A stretch of 64,000 nucleotides of DNA from the NCBI RefSeq assembly GCF_036588685.1, contig NC_086380.1:48844544-48908543 (forward strand), written 5' to 3'. How positions within the stretch are numbered: the stretch's first letter is position 1; every line of letters starts with the position of its first letter. The notes under the pieces were generated by a model. The model saw only the letters and a list, made by a program, of their open reading frames with translations, had not been told where the DNA came from and made no database searches. Of this stretch, positions 45,001 through 55,985 are shown piece after piece. The position numbers and the translations under genes were made by a program. This stretch comes from Mytilus trossulus (Eukaryota; Mollusca; Bivalvia; Mytilida; Mytilidae).

Positions 45001-47242
45001 TTCGCAGGGCGTAGCTTTATACGACCGCAGAGGTTGAACCCTGAACGGTTGGGGCAAGTATGGACACAACATTCAAGCTGGATTCTGCTCTAAATTTGGA
45101 TTGTGATTAAATAGTTGACACAGCATAGGTTTCTGACACAGAATGAATGTATTCAAATGAACTTAAAATTTTTGTTTTCCCTTAGAGCAATTCACTATGC
45201 TGTTGAATAGTAATCCTCTCAAAAAATGTTTGAAGAAATTTTCTTTTTATTTATGAAATTTCAAATGAGAAAAATTGAACCCAATTTTTTATTCACATCC
45301 CCCTTTCCCTTATTCCAAAACCAATTTCAATTAAAATATTCTAATGGAGTTTGCAACAATTACTACTCATTTAAATACATCATAAAATATTAAGATGTAA
45401 AAAAACTGCTTCTTATCACTGAATGGTAAAGATTATTTAAATTTATCAGTTGGTAGTAAAAAGTGAATATTACTATAGATAATTTAGCTGATCTGTAAGA
45501 ATAACATCTTCATGCCGTATATATCATGTACTGTAGTACGCCGCTAGATTAAAACTGACGTGGAAAGGTAACATATGGCCACCGAAAGCTCTTTTTTTGA
45601 GAGCCCAGGTGGTCGTGTGGTCTAGCGGGACGGCTGCAGTGCAGGCGATTTGGTGTCACGATATCACAGTAGCATGGGTTCGAATCCCGGCGAGGGAAGA
45701 ACCAAAAATTTGCGAAAGCAAATTTACAGATCTAACATTGTTGGGTTGATGTTTAGACGAGTTGTATATACATTGTATATTGTATATAACAAAGATTTAA
45801 GTTGATTCTGGACAAAGAAAGATAACTCCAATTAAAAAAAATTCATGCAGATATTTCTTGCTTACTATACTGGACAAAGAAAGATAACTCTTAATTAAAA
45901 AAAAATTTGCTATTTCACAATATTGTGAAATTAGATATTTCTTGCCATTGCACAATACTGTGCAATTGAAAAGACTTGCTATTGCACAATGCTTAATATA
46001 ATAATTTTAGATCCTGATTTGGACCAACTTGAAAACTGGGCCCATAATCAAAAATCTAAGTACATGTTTAGATTCAGCATATCAAAGAGGCCCAAGAATT
46101 TATTTTTTGTTAAAATCAAACTTAGTTTTATTTTGGACCCTTTGGACCTTATAAATGTAGGCCAATTTTAAAACTGGACCAAAAATGAAGAATCTACATA
46201 CACAGTTAGATTTGGCATATCAAAGAACCCCAATTATTCAATTTTTGATGAAATCAAACAATGTTTAATTTTGGACCTCAATTTGGGCCAACTTGAAAAC
46301 TGGGCCAATAATCAAAAATCTAAGTACATTTTTAGATTCAGCATATCAAAGAACCCCAAGGTTTCAATTTTTGTTAAAATCAAACTAAGTTTAATTTTGG
46401 ACCCTTTGGACCTTAATGTAGACCAATTTGAAAACGGGACCAAAAATTAAGAATCTACATATACAGTTAGATTCAGCATATCAAAGAACCCCAATTATTC
46501 AATTTTGATGAAATCAAACAAAGTTTAATTTTGGACCCTTTGGGCCCCTTTTTCCTTAACTGTTAGGACCAAAACTCCCAAAATCAATACCAACCTTCTT
46601 TTTATAGTCATAAACCTTATGTTTAAATTTCATAGATTTCTATTTACTTATACTAACGCTATGGTGCGAAAACCAAGAAAAATGCTTATTTGGGTCCCTT
46701 TTTGGCCCCTAATTCCTAAACTGTTGGGACCGAAACTCCCAAAATCAATACCAACCTTCCTTTTGTGGTCATAAACATTTTGTTTAAATTTCATTGATTT
46801 CTATTTACTTTAACTAAAGTTATTGTGCGAAAACCGAGAATATTGCTTATTTGGGCCCTTTTTTGGCCCCTAATTCCTAAACTGTTGAAACCAAAACTCC
46901 CAAAATCAATCCCAACCTTTCTTTTGTGGTCATAAACCTTGTGTCAAAATTTCATAGATTTCTATTAACTTAAACTAAAGTTATAGTGCAAAAACCAAGA
47001 AAATGCTTATTTGGGCCCTTTTTGGCCCCTAATTCCTAAAATGTTGGGACCAAAACTCCCAAAATCAATACCAGCCTTCCTTTCATGGTCATAAACCTTG
47101 TGTTAAAATTTCATAGATTTCTATTCACTTTTACTAAAGTTAGAGTGCGAAAACTAAAAGTATTCGGACGACGACGACGACGCCGACGCCAACGTGATAG
47201 CAATATACGACGAAAATTTTTTCAAAATTTGCGGTCGTATAA
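45001..47242 (-). repeat. Composite mussel repeat, inverted relative to 6080-10120
   Basis: 45001-45180 is the complement of 9942-10120. 46005-46520 is the complement of the GGTCCAAAATTAAAC units. 46560-47150 holds four ~155-bp units (GGACCAAAACTCCCAAAATC). 47163-47200 is the CpG block (GACGACGACGACGACGCCG). ATACGACCGCA occurs near both ends. The middle (45180-46000) is extra DNA that includes a SINE. This copy lacks the Helitron-like and TTAA insertions seen in the other. Confidence 0.65.
45600..45790 (+). mobile_element. tRNA-derived SINE
   Basis: It has an A-box-like TGGTCTAGCGGG at about 45617 and a perfect B-box GGTTCGAATCC at about 45678, the RNA polymerase III internal promoter pair. 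A long variable region between them (GTGTCACGATATCACAGTAG) is Leu/Ser-tRNA-like. The acceptor stems do not pair, so it is not a functional tRNA. The tail is TTGTTGGGTTGATGTTTAGA and ends in TATA-rich sequence. I recognise the sequence as a common mussel SINE. Confidence 0.8.
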
Positions 47243-48605
47243 TAAAAATAAAAAAAGGTCTTGCAATTATACTGAGCCTCACTGAAACATATCAATTCAA
47301 CTTCAAAGCTTCAACTAAGTGTTTTGCACATTTCCCATAAAAAATTCTAATTCAATAAATATACTACACTATTTAGTTTCATTTATAAAGAGCCATAAAT
47401 TATGTTTCAAATATTTTGACTTTTTTGAGGAAAAAAACACCACAATAATAATGATCAACTCAAAATGATAAATCCTGTCCAACCTAGTGAAAAATTATAT
47501 TTTAAATGATACGATATACATTTCTATAAAAGATCATATGCTTTAACAGATTTTAACCAAAACCTAACTTGGCACATTATCAGTGTTCACAAGTCAAATG
47601 ATCAAATGTTGTATGAAAAACCATGATGTATAGATTACATGTCATCAATCCAGTTTTTGAGGATTTAAAATTATCTAAATAACATAAATTGAACTATTCC
47701 TAATAGAATCTGCAAATTCCCTGCCAACCAAATATAAAGCCCTTGAAGAAAAAAATGTTATCAGCTGTGCTAGCACATGAGGTCAGTATAAAAGTGAAAG
47801 TATGGTATTTACAGTGATATATAAATAGAATTGTATATAATTTGATTGTTCATGTTAATTATCTCTCTTGATTGTTCATGTTAAATATCTCTCTTGGTTC
47901 TTCAATATCAGTACAACAATCAAACCTGAAAGTATACAATAACATAATGGTAAATGATTGTTAGGGATCTCAAATTGTTTTGATCTCAATTAAACATAGC
48001 AAAGTTGTTTGACAGTGTCATAATGTTTGTTTGAGCGTGGTGATGTGGTCTGTTAAGAGTGTGATGTATAGCCCGCTGTTGTTTGACAGAATATTAACTT
48101 ATCAACAATCTGCAAATCCCATGTACACATATGTTGATAAATGGAACAACATCACTAATAATTTAGTGACAAGAAGCTTCTTCGAAAAATTTCCACCAAA
48201 TAATTTCATGATAAGCGAAAATAAAATATTTGCCTATTCTTCAGTTGTGAATATGGCACAAATGAAGGTAGAACTTTGAAGGTAATTTGAAATCTTACGA
48301 AAAAAATCAAATAAAAAAAAATCCGAAAAATTCTCATTGGTTACCTGAGGTAATTTGTTTATTTACTAAAGAAAAAAGTTCTAGCTTGATGCATTGTTGA
48401 CAAATAAAGTTGTGCTACTTTTTAAAAGGGACTTTAGAGGTGAAAATACATTGATTTCTGAGCATCACCTTAAAAATAATACTTGAAGTATGTACAGACA
48501 GGCCACCATGCCTTATTATATTTGTGAAGTGGTATACAAAACTTGAATGTTTAGGAAACGTAATTAAATTGATTTTGTATTTTATATATTTATTTACCTT
48601 GATCT
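47243..48605. other. Downstream of MGST3-B
   Basis: AT-rich, with no repeat family recognised. The frames at 48031-48279 and on the minus strand have no support. Confidence 0.45.
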
Positions 48606-48721
48606 CTAGTGGCAATGTCTTGGCAACCAGCCTAACTGACGAACACCAAATCCAATGGTACAACCCAGCATTGTAAACAAACCAATATAACCAAATGTGC
48701 CGTACCGTCTTTTCTTTAGAT
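48606..48721 (-). CDS. MGST3: MGST3-B coding exon 5 (TAG at 48606-48608)
   Basis: The acceptor is TGTTCTGTAG. It reads LKKRRYGTFGYIGLFTMLGC then TIGFGVRQLGWLPRHCH and stop. The longer open frame on this strand is in a different frame and is not the protein. Confidence 0.9.
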
Positions 48722-51700
48722 CTACAGAACAAAACATTTTTTTTATAAATTTCATCGTCTTTAATCAGGTTTTTAAATGTTTCTTCAAATTGAAAGGAAT
48801 TCTGGTGTTAATATATAAAAGATAACAAGGGTTAGAGAATACTGTGAATTGATTATTATTCGTTGAATACCAATTTTCGTGGCTGAACAGAGATCAATAT
48901 TCAATTAAGCAACATACAATTATATACTTTTTCTAAGAACAGCATAATTTTAAGAATATTTGGTTCATTTCAAATTCCATTGAAGAAAAGATTACAAAGC
49001 ATTTATTGTTAGTGTTAGGATCTACTTATAAATTTCATTTTTTAACAGTTGACTATTTTAACTTTTTTTGTGCTACCATGTTATGGTCTTTTTAAGGATT
49101 TTAGCATTGTTTTATTCATACCTAATATAGTCTGTATTTACATCCTAGTTTATCCGTATAAATCCTAGATATTATTTAACACAAATGTATAAACATACAA
49201 TCACAATGACTGTATCAAACTGACCAAATCTGGGTCAGAATCACAAACAATTCTACCAAGTTTGGTCTCCTATATATAGATTATGAAAGTGGTAAGTACT
49301 GATAAGATAATCTAAAAATAGAACATACCATCACTATAGTAACCATATGCATAAGCTACTTTTCCTGCGATCCATATCCATCCAGCTGCAGCACAGGTTT
49401 TCTGAGAGAAGATAAAAGTAAATATACAAAATACTAACAGATAGGACATAAACTTGGTTACTAGTACATCACCCTACTTCATTTCATATTAAAATCTTAA
49501 CTGGAGGTTCTTAAGAGCCTTTGTGGCTGACCTGGCCTTTTTTTAACTAGAGCCAGCCACTCTACAAAATTTTATAGATAAGAATATAATTCATGACTAA
49601 ATTCTTGTTCTTGCTGATCATTTATGTTGTCTAAACTTGCTATATTAAACTTTTTGCAAAAAGTGCAAAATTGGGTAAAATAAATCCTCATCATTAAAGG
49701 GTGATAACTCTAATATGGTGAATGGACTGACACTATCTACAAAATAATTTCCACAAAAAAGTGGAACTAAAATAAATGTACAGTAAAGGAAATTAGACTG
49801 CTGCAGAATTAAGCCTTGCAATAAGTTAGTCAGTAGCATTACTTGAAGAATAACATTTGTATATATACACATTGAGAACATATGTTGAATTCAAAAAAGA
49901 ATTATAATACAGAATAATTTTTAGACAAAGTGAAAGAGCTGTGATATCTTTTTCTTAAATTATTCAAGTTTTGTGCTTGACTTTTAAGACACTTTCTTCT
50001 TTTTAAGAAATCTGACTAACTTTTTTTTTTTATCATTTTAGGTATAATTACAAGCTATTTGTAAAAGTCTTATAAAATCTCATTCAATTTATAAGTTTTT
50101 AAGAACAATAACTGGTCAATGATAAAGCTATGAAAAATCAAGAGAGAACATTTTCCCGCCAAAATTGCCATGCAAGCAAATTGATCCCTAAATATTTTTT
50201 GATTTTTTGATTTCTCAATTAATCCCCCATCGATATACACTAGTTTTATGGAAAGTTATTTATTTTGAAACTGAGCAGCAAACTTCCTTAATTGTGTTAC
50301 TTACAGGATATTGTAAACCTCCAGCAAACAACAACATCAGGTATGTAGGATAACCCTCCAATCTGTAATAATCAAGAAATCATCATCAATGCATCCAATT
50401 GTATTTTTTTCAAGATAATTTAAGACAAAAAAAAAAAAATTGGTGTGTTTGTGTTGTGTTTGTTTCACTTTGTTGTCTATAAATTATTTTTCAAATCTAT
50501 CGAGTTTATGCTTTCAATTATCGATTGACTTCTGCCTAATGTTCAGTGGTCATAAGCACATTCAAATCAGTAGATTTTGATCCTGTATTTACAAGTTCAT
50601 GAAAATTTGCAAATAGGCTATTTTTTACCTGATTAAATCAAATATGTAAAAAAAAATATACCTTCATGTGCTACTTTTTGCGTAAAATGAGGTCAAAATT
50701 TTGTATATTTGCTCAAATTCAGATTTGTGGCCGTAATTTCTTTTTCGAAAGAAAGACATTACTTGTTTGTTATAAAAGATAAAAACAAATTATTTTTTGT
50801 TAAATAATCGGTAATTTCTGTATTTTATAAATATCTTTAAAAAATATGCATTTTTTTATTCGGAAATGACTCATATTTATCAAATGTTCATGAATTAAGG
50901 AAAAAACGTAATTTTTTACTGCATGTTTATCACAATTAAAAAAATCCTCTATTTACAGTTTTATACAATTTGGGTCATATAATCTCCCTGCAAAATGAAA
51001 CCAAATGCCGTTTTGAAAAATAGGGGTCCATGAACTCGTTTTCAAATTAAATCAGTTTGAATGATAAAAATCAGTCGAAAAATGCATCTTTTCCCGATAT
51101 GTCACAGTTTGACGTCGCGAAAATAACAAATTATGTTAGCAACGTCATTACCTTCCCTGTAACTGTATCGTATGCCCTTAAGATGTTAACATAGTTTGAT
51201 GATATTGATGTAACCTACTTTTTAGTCTGATGTTTAACTTGCAAGGTTACAGATTACAGGAAAACATATCATCCACTAGAATACTTTATTTCAGACTCCA
51301 AGCTGACCAGTCCTGCCTCTTACTTCTTTATGTCATGTGTATGGTAGAAAAGTAACAAATTCACAAAGGGAATTAAATCTGCAACCTTCCTTCCACTGAA
51401 AGACATGTGAACCTACCAGACAACTTTTAAAACTGTACATTCAAAATTAAACATTAATGCCAAAAGCCAGCCATGGGCATTGAAATTACAAACTTTAAAC
51501 TCCTTTATATGTCTATCTTGTGTATCATGAAAAATATGAAGGTGTCAAAAGCAATGGTCAATGACTGATGGGATGACAATAACTCAATGGAAATGAGATG
51601 TGATATTTGTTAATTAACCCTGTCCTCCATAATGATGCTTTTTGACGCCACCCCCTTTACTCAATAATGACGCCTTTTGACGCCTGTGTAGTACCTCAGT

Positions 51701-53981
51701 TGAAATGCTTTGACTACAAAATGTCTGCATCAGACTTAAAAAAGTTTGTATCCAATATGAAAAGAATATTTATGAGAATATCTGACTTGAATTTTGTTGA
51801 TGAAATATTCGTTTTCACAATGCATTAATACTTTAAACCTGATGATTTTTTTTTATTGAAAAAAAATCCTATGCGAATGAAGCATGTGAAGAAAAAAAAT
51901 CCATGGAGGAAAGGGTTATTAAATAAATTTACAACTATACAGATGTACAACTGCCTACAATATACCATTAGACAGTGGCAGATCAAGAAATTTTCATGAG
52001 GATGGGCCCACTGACTGCATAAAAGGGGTCCTTTCCAGTCATGCTTCAGTGATTCCTTATATAATAAACCATTTTTTTTCCCTCAAAAAAAGGGGGGGCT
52101 GCCCCCTGAAAAACCCTCTAAATCCGCCTCTGTTAGAGGTTCTCCTTAATAGACTGACCTTAAATAATTACTAATATCAAACTTAAACAATTGTTGATGG
52201 TCTCACCTCTGCTTCTTCATTTGGGTAAGAAGAAGAAAACAGAAATCAACACTGTATTGTATGTACATGTACTTACGTATTTTGATGAACTCTTTGTACA
52301 CAGTTGAATTTTTCATTGTCAGCAGAATACAGGGTTGGATACTGAAATAAGAAATAAATCCTTTAAGATTGATGAGATTTACATTTTTTCATTTTATAAC
52401 TGCATAAGCTATACTCTGTACTAAAGAATGTTACCTAAAAGATTTATTTTATAGTTTATAGTATTAAAATTGGATTAAACTTATTATTTCTGCAATGTTT
52501 TTTTTACTAAATGTATAACTTTTTAAACATGTTAAAGATGTATATCCAATAACACTGCAACTGGTTTTACATATAATCAGGATTATAAATCAAGATGGGG
52601 CTTATAAGTGTGCCTTTAGTAACATTATTTTTATTTGATAAAAATAAAATTTGGACTAAATATATACATCTACAGAACCTTATAATGTTTCAGACAAATG
52701 AAATTTAATCAGACTTACAAGTTGAAGAAAAAAAAAATCAAAATCTGTAAAAATAAGAGAAGATACAGGAAGATGCAAAAAAAATAATTACAGAAATAAC
52801 TAGAGGCTCTCAAGAGCCTGTGTCGCTCACCTGTTACTGTATTTACTGATGTCGGCCATCTTGGTTGGTAGGCGGGGTCATTAGACCCTTTTTTTAAATA
52901 GATACCCTAGTAATGAATGTGGCCAAGTTTGGTTAAATTTGGCCTATAGTTTTAGAAAAGAAGATTTTTGTACAAGTTACAAAAATGACGAAGTTGTTCA
53001 ATATTGACTATAAAGGACAATAACTCCTTAAGGGGTTCTCTGACAATTTTGGTCATGTTGACTTATTTGTAGATCTTACTTTGCTGAACATTATTGCTGT
53101 TTACAGTTTATCTTTATCTATAATAGTATTCAAGATAATAACCAAAAACTGCAAAATTTCCTTAAAATTACCAGTTCAGGGGCAGCAACCCAACAACAGG
53201 TTGTCCGATTCGTCTGAAAATTTCAGGTCAGATAGATCTTGACCTGATCAACAATTTTACCCCTTGTCAGATTTGCTCTAAATGCTTTGGTTTTAAAGAT
53301 ATAAGCCAAAATATACATTTTACCCCTGTGTTCTATTTTTAGTCATGGTGGCCATCTTGGTTTGATGGCCAGGTCATCGGACACATTTTTAAAACTAGAT
53401 ACCCCAAGGATGATTGTGGCCAAGTTTGGTTAAATTTGGTCCAGTAGTTTCAGAGGAGAAGATTTTTGTAAAAGTTTACGGACGCAGGACGCCGGACGCC
53501 AAGTGATGAGAAAAGCTCACTTGACCTTTCAGGTCAGGTGAGCTAAAAAGTAAATAATTACAATAAACAAACATTTTAGCAAACATGGTATTAAAAGATG
53601 AAGTTTCAACCCTTTTCTGCAATAAAATGATTCATAAATCTATTTGACTTTCATATTTCAAAGATCCATACTTCTACTTTGTATTTCTTTCTGGCAGCTA
53701 CCACTTTGTAGGTCATCCAATAAATAAGAAAGGTACTTCCAACTCCTGTCAAAACTACATAGCCATACTCCTGTGGAATCTTTGATACAACTGTCATTTT
53801 CCTGAAAATGATAAATATAAATTCATACAATATATATATATGAAAAGTGTCATACCCAAATTTTATATTTCTTCCTTGCCACAATAACTTTGTATGTCAT
53901 CCACTGTAACAGAAATGTACTAGCAACACCAGTCAGGACTACATATCCATATTCTTTAGGAAGCTTTGAAACAACTGTCAT
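48606..53981 (-). CDS. MGST3: Microsomal glutathione S-transferase 3-like, paralogue B, with two alternative first exons
   Basis: MAPEG-family membrane glutathione transferase/peroxidase. Coding exons on the minus strand are first exon 53856-53981 (1b) or 53672-53797 (1a), then 52277-52341, 50305-50362, 49329-49401 and 48606-48721. Either first exon yields 145 aa, close to human MGST3 (152). Diagnostic segments are MTVVSKIPQEYGYVVLTGVG, the loop ARKKYKVE, FNCVQRVHQNTLEGYP (54-69), GKVAYAYGYYSD (96-107), KKRRYG (110-115) and a C-terminus LGWLPRHCH that resembles the Cys-His ending of the vertebrate enzyme. All phases join cleanly. It keeps all the family residues that paralogue A has changed, so it is the more conventional enzyme. 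The introns carry several MITEs. Confidence 0.92.
49329..49401 (-). CDS. MGST3: MGST3-B coding exon 4, 73 nt
   Basis: The acceptor is TTCTCTCAG and the donor GTATGT. It encodes KTCAAAGWIWIAGKVAYAYG then YYSD, including the Tyr-rich active-site helix of the family. Confidence 0.9.
50305..50362 (-). CDS. MGST3: MGST3-B coding exon 3, 58 nt
   Basis: The acceptor is TTATTACAG and the donor GTAAGT. It encodes LEGYPTYLMLLFAGGLQYP. Confidence 0.9.
50578..51177. mobile_element. TTAA-type MITE, second copy, one terminus lost
   Basis: The right end AACTGTATCGTATGCCC (51161-51177) is followed by TTAA (51178-51181). The body is the reverse complement of 9316-9937 throughout. The left end stops at AGATTTTGATCCTG, lacking about 20 bp of the terminal repeat. 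It lies in MGST3-B intron 2. Confidence 0.75.
51618..51915. mobile_element. Small TTAA-type MITE, 298 bp
   Basis: The left end CCCTGTCCTCCAT follows TTAA (51614-51617). The right end is ATGGAGGAAAGGG (one mismatch in the inverted repeat), then TTAT. CCC ends at TTAA fit a piggyBac-like MITE. The interior carries TTTTGACGCC phrases. There is no coding capacity. Confidence 0.6.
51973..52132 (+). mobile_element. hAT-like MITE, 160 bp, with 5-bp target duplication
   Basis: The ends CAGTGGCAGATC and AAATCCGCCTCTG form an inverted repeat. TTAGA flanks both sides (51968-51972 and 52133-52137). An inverted relative at 63331-63484 also has a 5-bp duplication. Confidence 0.75.
52277..52341 (-). CDS. 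MGST3: MGST3-B coding exon 2, 65 nt
   Basis: The acceptor is TTATTTCAG and the donor GTAAGT. It encodes YPTLYSADNEKFNCVQRVHQ then N. The Asn-Cys...Arg...His...Asn set is the MGST3 glutathione-binding signature. Confidence 0.9.
52801..53546 (+). mobile_element. Helitron-like non-autonomous element, short copy
   Basis: The 5' side has AGGCTC-TCAA-GAGCCT (52804-52819) and GCTCACC. The 3' side has a GGACGCCGGACGCC block, the stem TGACCT-TTC-AGGTCA (53522-53536), GGTGAG and CTAA (53543-53546). One full ~470-bp unit and a partial one are present (GTGGCCAAGTTTGGTTAAAT occurs twice). It is the inverted relative of 6858-8744. Confidence 0.6.
53672..53797 (-). CDS. MGST3: MGST3-B alternative first coding exon 1a, 126 nt
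   Basis: It encodes MTVVSKIPQEYGYVVLTGVG, STFLIYWMTYKVVAARKKYK, VE. The donor is GTATGG in phase 0, and the acceptor-like TTTTCAG lies four bases before the ATG. Confidence 0.88.
53856..53981 (-). CDS. MGST3: MGST3-B alternative first coding exon 1b, 126 nt
   Basis: It encodes MTVVSKLPKEYGYVVLTGVA, STFLLQWMTYKVIVARKKYK, IW. The donor is GTATGA in phase 0 and the acceptor-like TTCTTACAG lies shortly before the ATG. It is the same length as 1a and near-identical in its first half. Only 54 nt separate its end from the 1a acceptor. Confidence 0.8.
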
Positions 53982-53989
53982 TATTCTGT

Positions 53990-55030
53990 AAGAAAAATCA
54001 AATCATATTTCAGACCATTTCTACACTCAATGGTTGTAATTGCCTGAAACCTGGAAAATGAGAGTTGATAGAGTTTAAAAACACATGCAGTCGTCATCAG
54101 AGCTTACAAATGGATGTCACGAAATTGTCAAATTTTGATTTTCCCATTAAGCATGTTATGAGGTGTAAAGTTGTATGCATGTATATTCCATTAATTCAAA
54201 TGTATACAAAATAATTTCTTCTTGATAAATAATATTCCTCAGGTGCAGGATTATCTAGCTGTGCTGAAGACCCATTGGTGGCCTTGGGTTATTTTCTGCT
54301 CTTTGGTTGGGCTGTTGTCTCTTTGACACATTCCGCATTTGCATGTTCAATTTTATAATTTTATGTAAAGTTTGTCTAACTGGTTGAGTTAGAGAAGATC
54401 TTCTTTAATTTGGATCAATCAGTTAGAGCGTTTCCTTTAGATCCTGATATTGACAATGAATGAGGGTTTGAATTCCTCTGGTCATGCTGGTACCATCAAT
54501 GGATTTTCACAATATTACTTATCTCAGTTACATTCCCCTTTTTTTAATACTCAGTTATATAAAGGCGAAAATGATCCCCCCTATTGTCCTTCACATTACA
54601 TTAACACAAATTTAAGTATTAATAAATTGATTTTTTTTAAAATCTTGCATAAACAAATTTGTATTACATATTTTAAAACAAGTAAATTTTGTCACTAGAT
54701 ACTGTACAGTCACCTTTGTAACTGCATAATGTTTATATTTGTCATTGTTTGTTTCGTTAAGATTCATTATTTTAATATCTCTTTTCATGTGATATAATTT
54801 TTTTGTTTCGTTTTACAAAGCAAAACACAACACAACAATAAATCAAACTCATTCTTTGTGAAAACAGTGATCTTGTAGACATTGGAAGTGCCCAAACATA
54901 GCATTGAAATCAACAAATATGCTCTCCTGCATAATTATATAATTATATCAAATGTGCAACTTTATGTATAATAGCCAATATTGCACAGACACTTGTTTCT
55001 GTCAATGACAATCACGGCAATGACCTACAT
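53990..55030. other. Region upstream of MGST3-B
   Basis: About 54240-54345 is a minus-strand type I SINE-like copy (GAAGACCCATTGGTGGCC, GTTGTCTCTTTGACACATTC). The rest is AT-rich. The 5' UTR exon and promoter of MGST3-B should lie on this side but I cannot place them. Confidence 0.5.
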
Positions 55031-55033
55031 GTA

Positions 55034-55486
55034 GTCCAAATAATTATGACGTGCCAGGACGTCACTTCCAGTGAATAGTAAATATTTAACTTGGTAAAAT
55101 TTGATGGACCTGAATTTTTGAAACGTTCAATTAACATTATTCAAAAATTTGGGTACGTCAAATTTTACAGAGTTTAATATTTAATACTCTTCCGAAGTGA
55201 CAAGTTTTGGTAGTTCTGGGATATCATCAGATCATCATGATCATGGAATTGTATCTTATCATTTCTTTTCAATATTTCTGGAAATATTATGTATCAATTA
55301 GTAACTGCGTAAAAATTTCTAGCCGGCAATAAAAATTTCCTGTCAAAATAAGGTCTCCAAGTTCCCCCCAAAAAAATTTGCTCTCAAAGTCCAGACGTAA
55401 AAATGGTTTCAGCATAATGACGTCATAGGAAAGTTCCCAGAAAAAAAAATTAAAATAGCCTTGCCAGAGGTCATAATTATTTGGAC
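55034..55486. mobile_element. Inverted-repeat element, 453 bp, with internal hairpin
   Basis: GTCCAAATAATTATGAC at 55034-55050 is perfectly inverted at 55470-55486. Inside, about 55065-55200 folds as a long imperfect hairpin (TGGTAAAATTTGATG against CGTCAAATTTTACA). No target duplication was identified. Confidence 0.55.
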
Positions 55487-55985
55487 CCACAATGGGGTAT
55501 TTTTGGAATTTTATTAATTGGAAATGAAAATGTTTTAAATTAAAAACAAGCTTTTGACGCCAAAAGTTGGACCTGAACGGAGAAATGAAAAGACCTGAAG
55601 GGTCCTGAAAATCTATGGTCGGACTAATTCTAACTTCAATAACTTTTTTTATATTCAGTGGATACCTTTCAACTTTTGATTTTGTGAAACAAAAAGTTCA
55701 ATATAATGATAATATAAAAAAAAAAAATATATAAAAAATATCATTGGGGTGTCAAAACTCGGACCTGAACGGAAAATTTAAAATCTGAATGAGCCAAAAA
55801 TTCCACTAATATTTTTAGAAATGGTTGTTAACTTTTCATGTTCAATGTCATTTGGTCTCTTGTGGAGATCTGTCTCATTTGGATCACACCACATCTTTTT
55901 TCTAATTTTTATTGACGGATACCAAACTTTCCAAAGATGATAATCAAAACTTGCATGCCAAAACTTATAAGTCAAAGAGACATAA
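55487..55985. repeat. Partial ~190-bp duplication plus type II fragment
   Basis: A phrase on the theme TTGACGCCAAAAGTTGGACC, CTGAACGGAG at about 55553 recurs as GTGTCAAAACTCGGACC, CTGAACGGAA at about 55750. About 55840-55895 is a minus-strand SINE-like fragment (TTTGGTCTCTTGTGGAG). Confidence 0.45.

Noticed and set aside
45600..45700. A possible tRNA gene with A and B boxes
   Set aside because: The acceptor ends do not pair and the family tail follows; it is a tRNA-derived SINE.
47085..47285. Frame with a poly-Arg run (RRRRRRQRD)
   Set aside because: The run is simply the CpG-rich GACGACGACG block of the composite repeat.
48415..48732. 105-aa minus-strand frame covering MGST3-B exon 5
   Set aside because: It is in a different frame from the MGST3 protein; the spliced frame gives the family C-terminus ending LGWLPRHCH.
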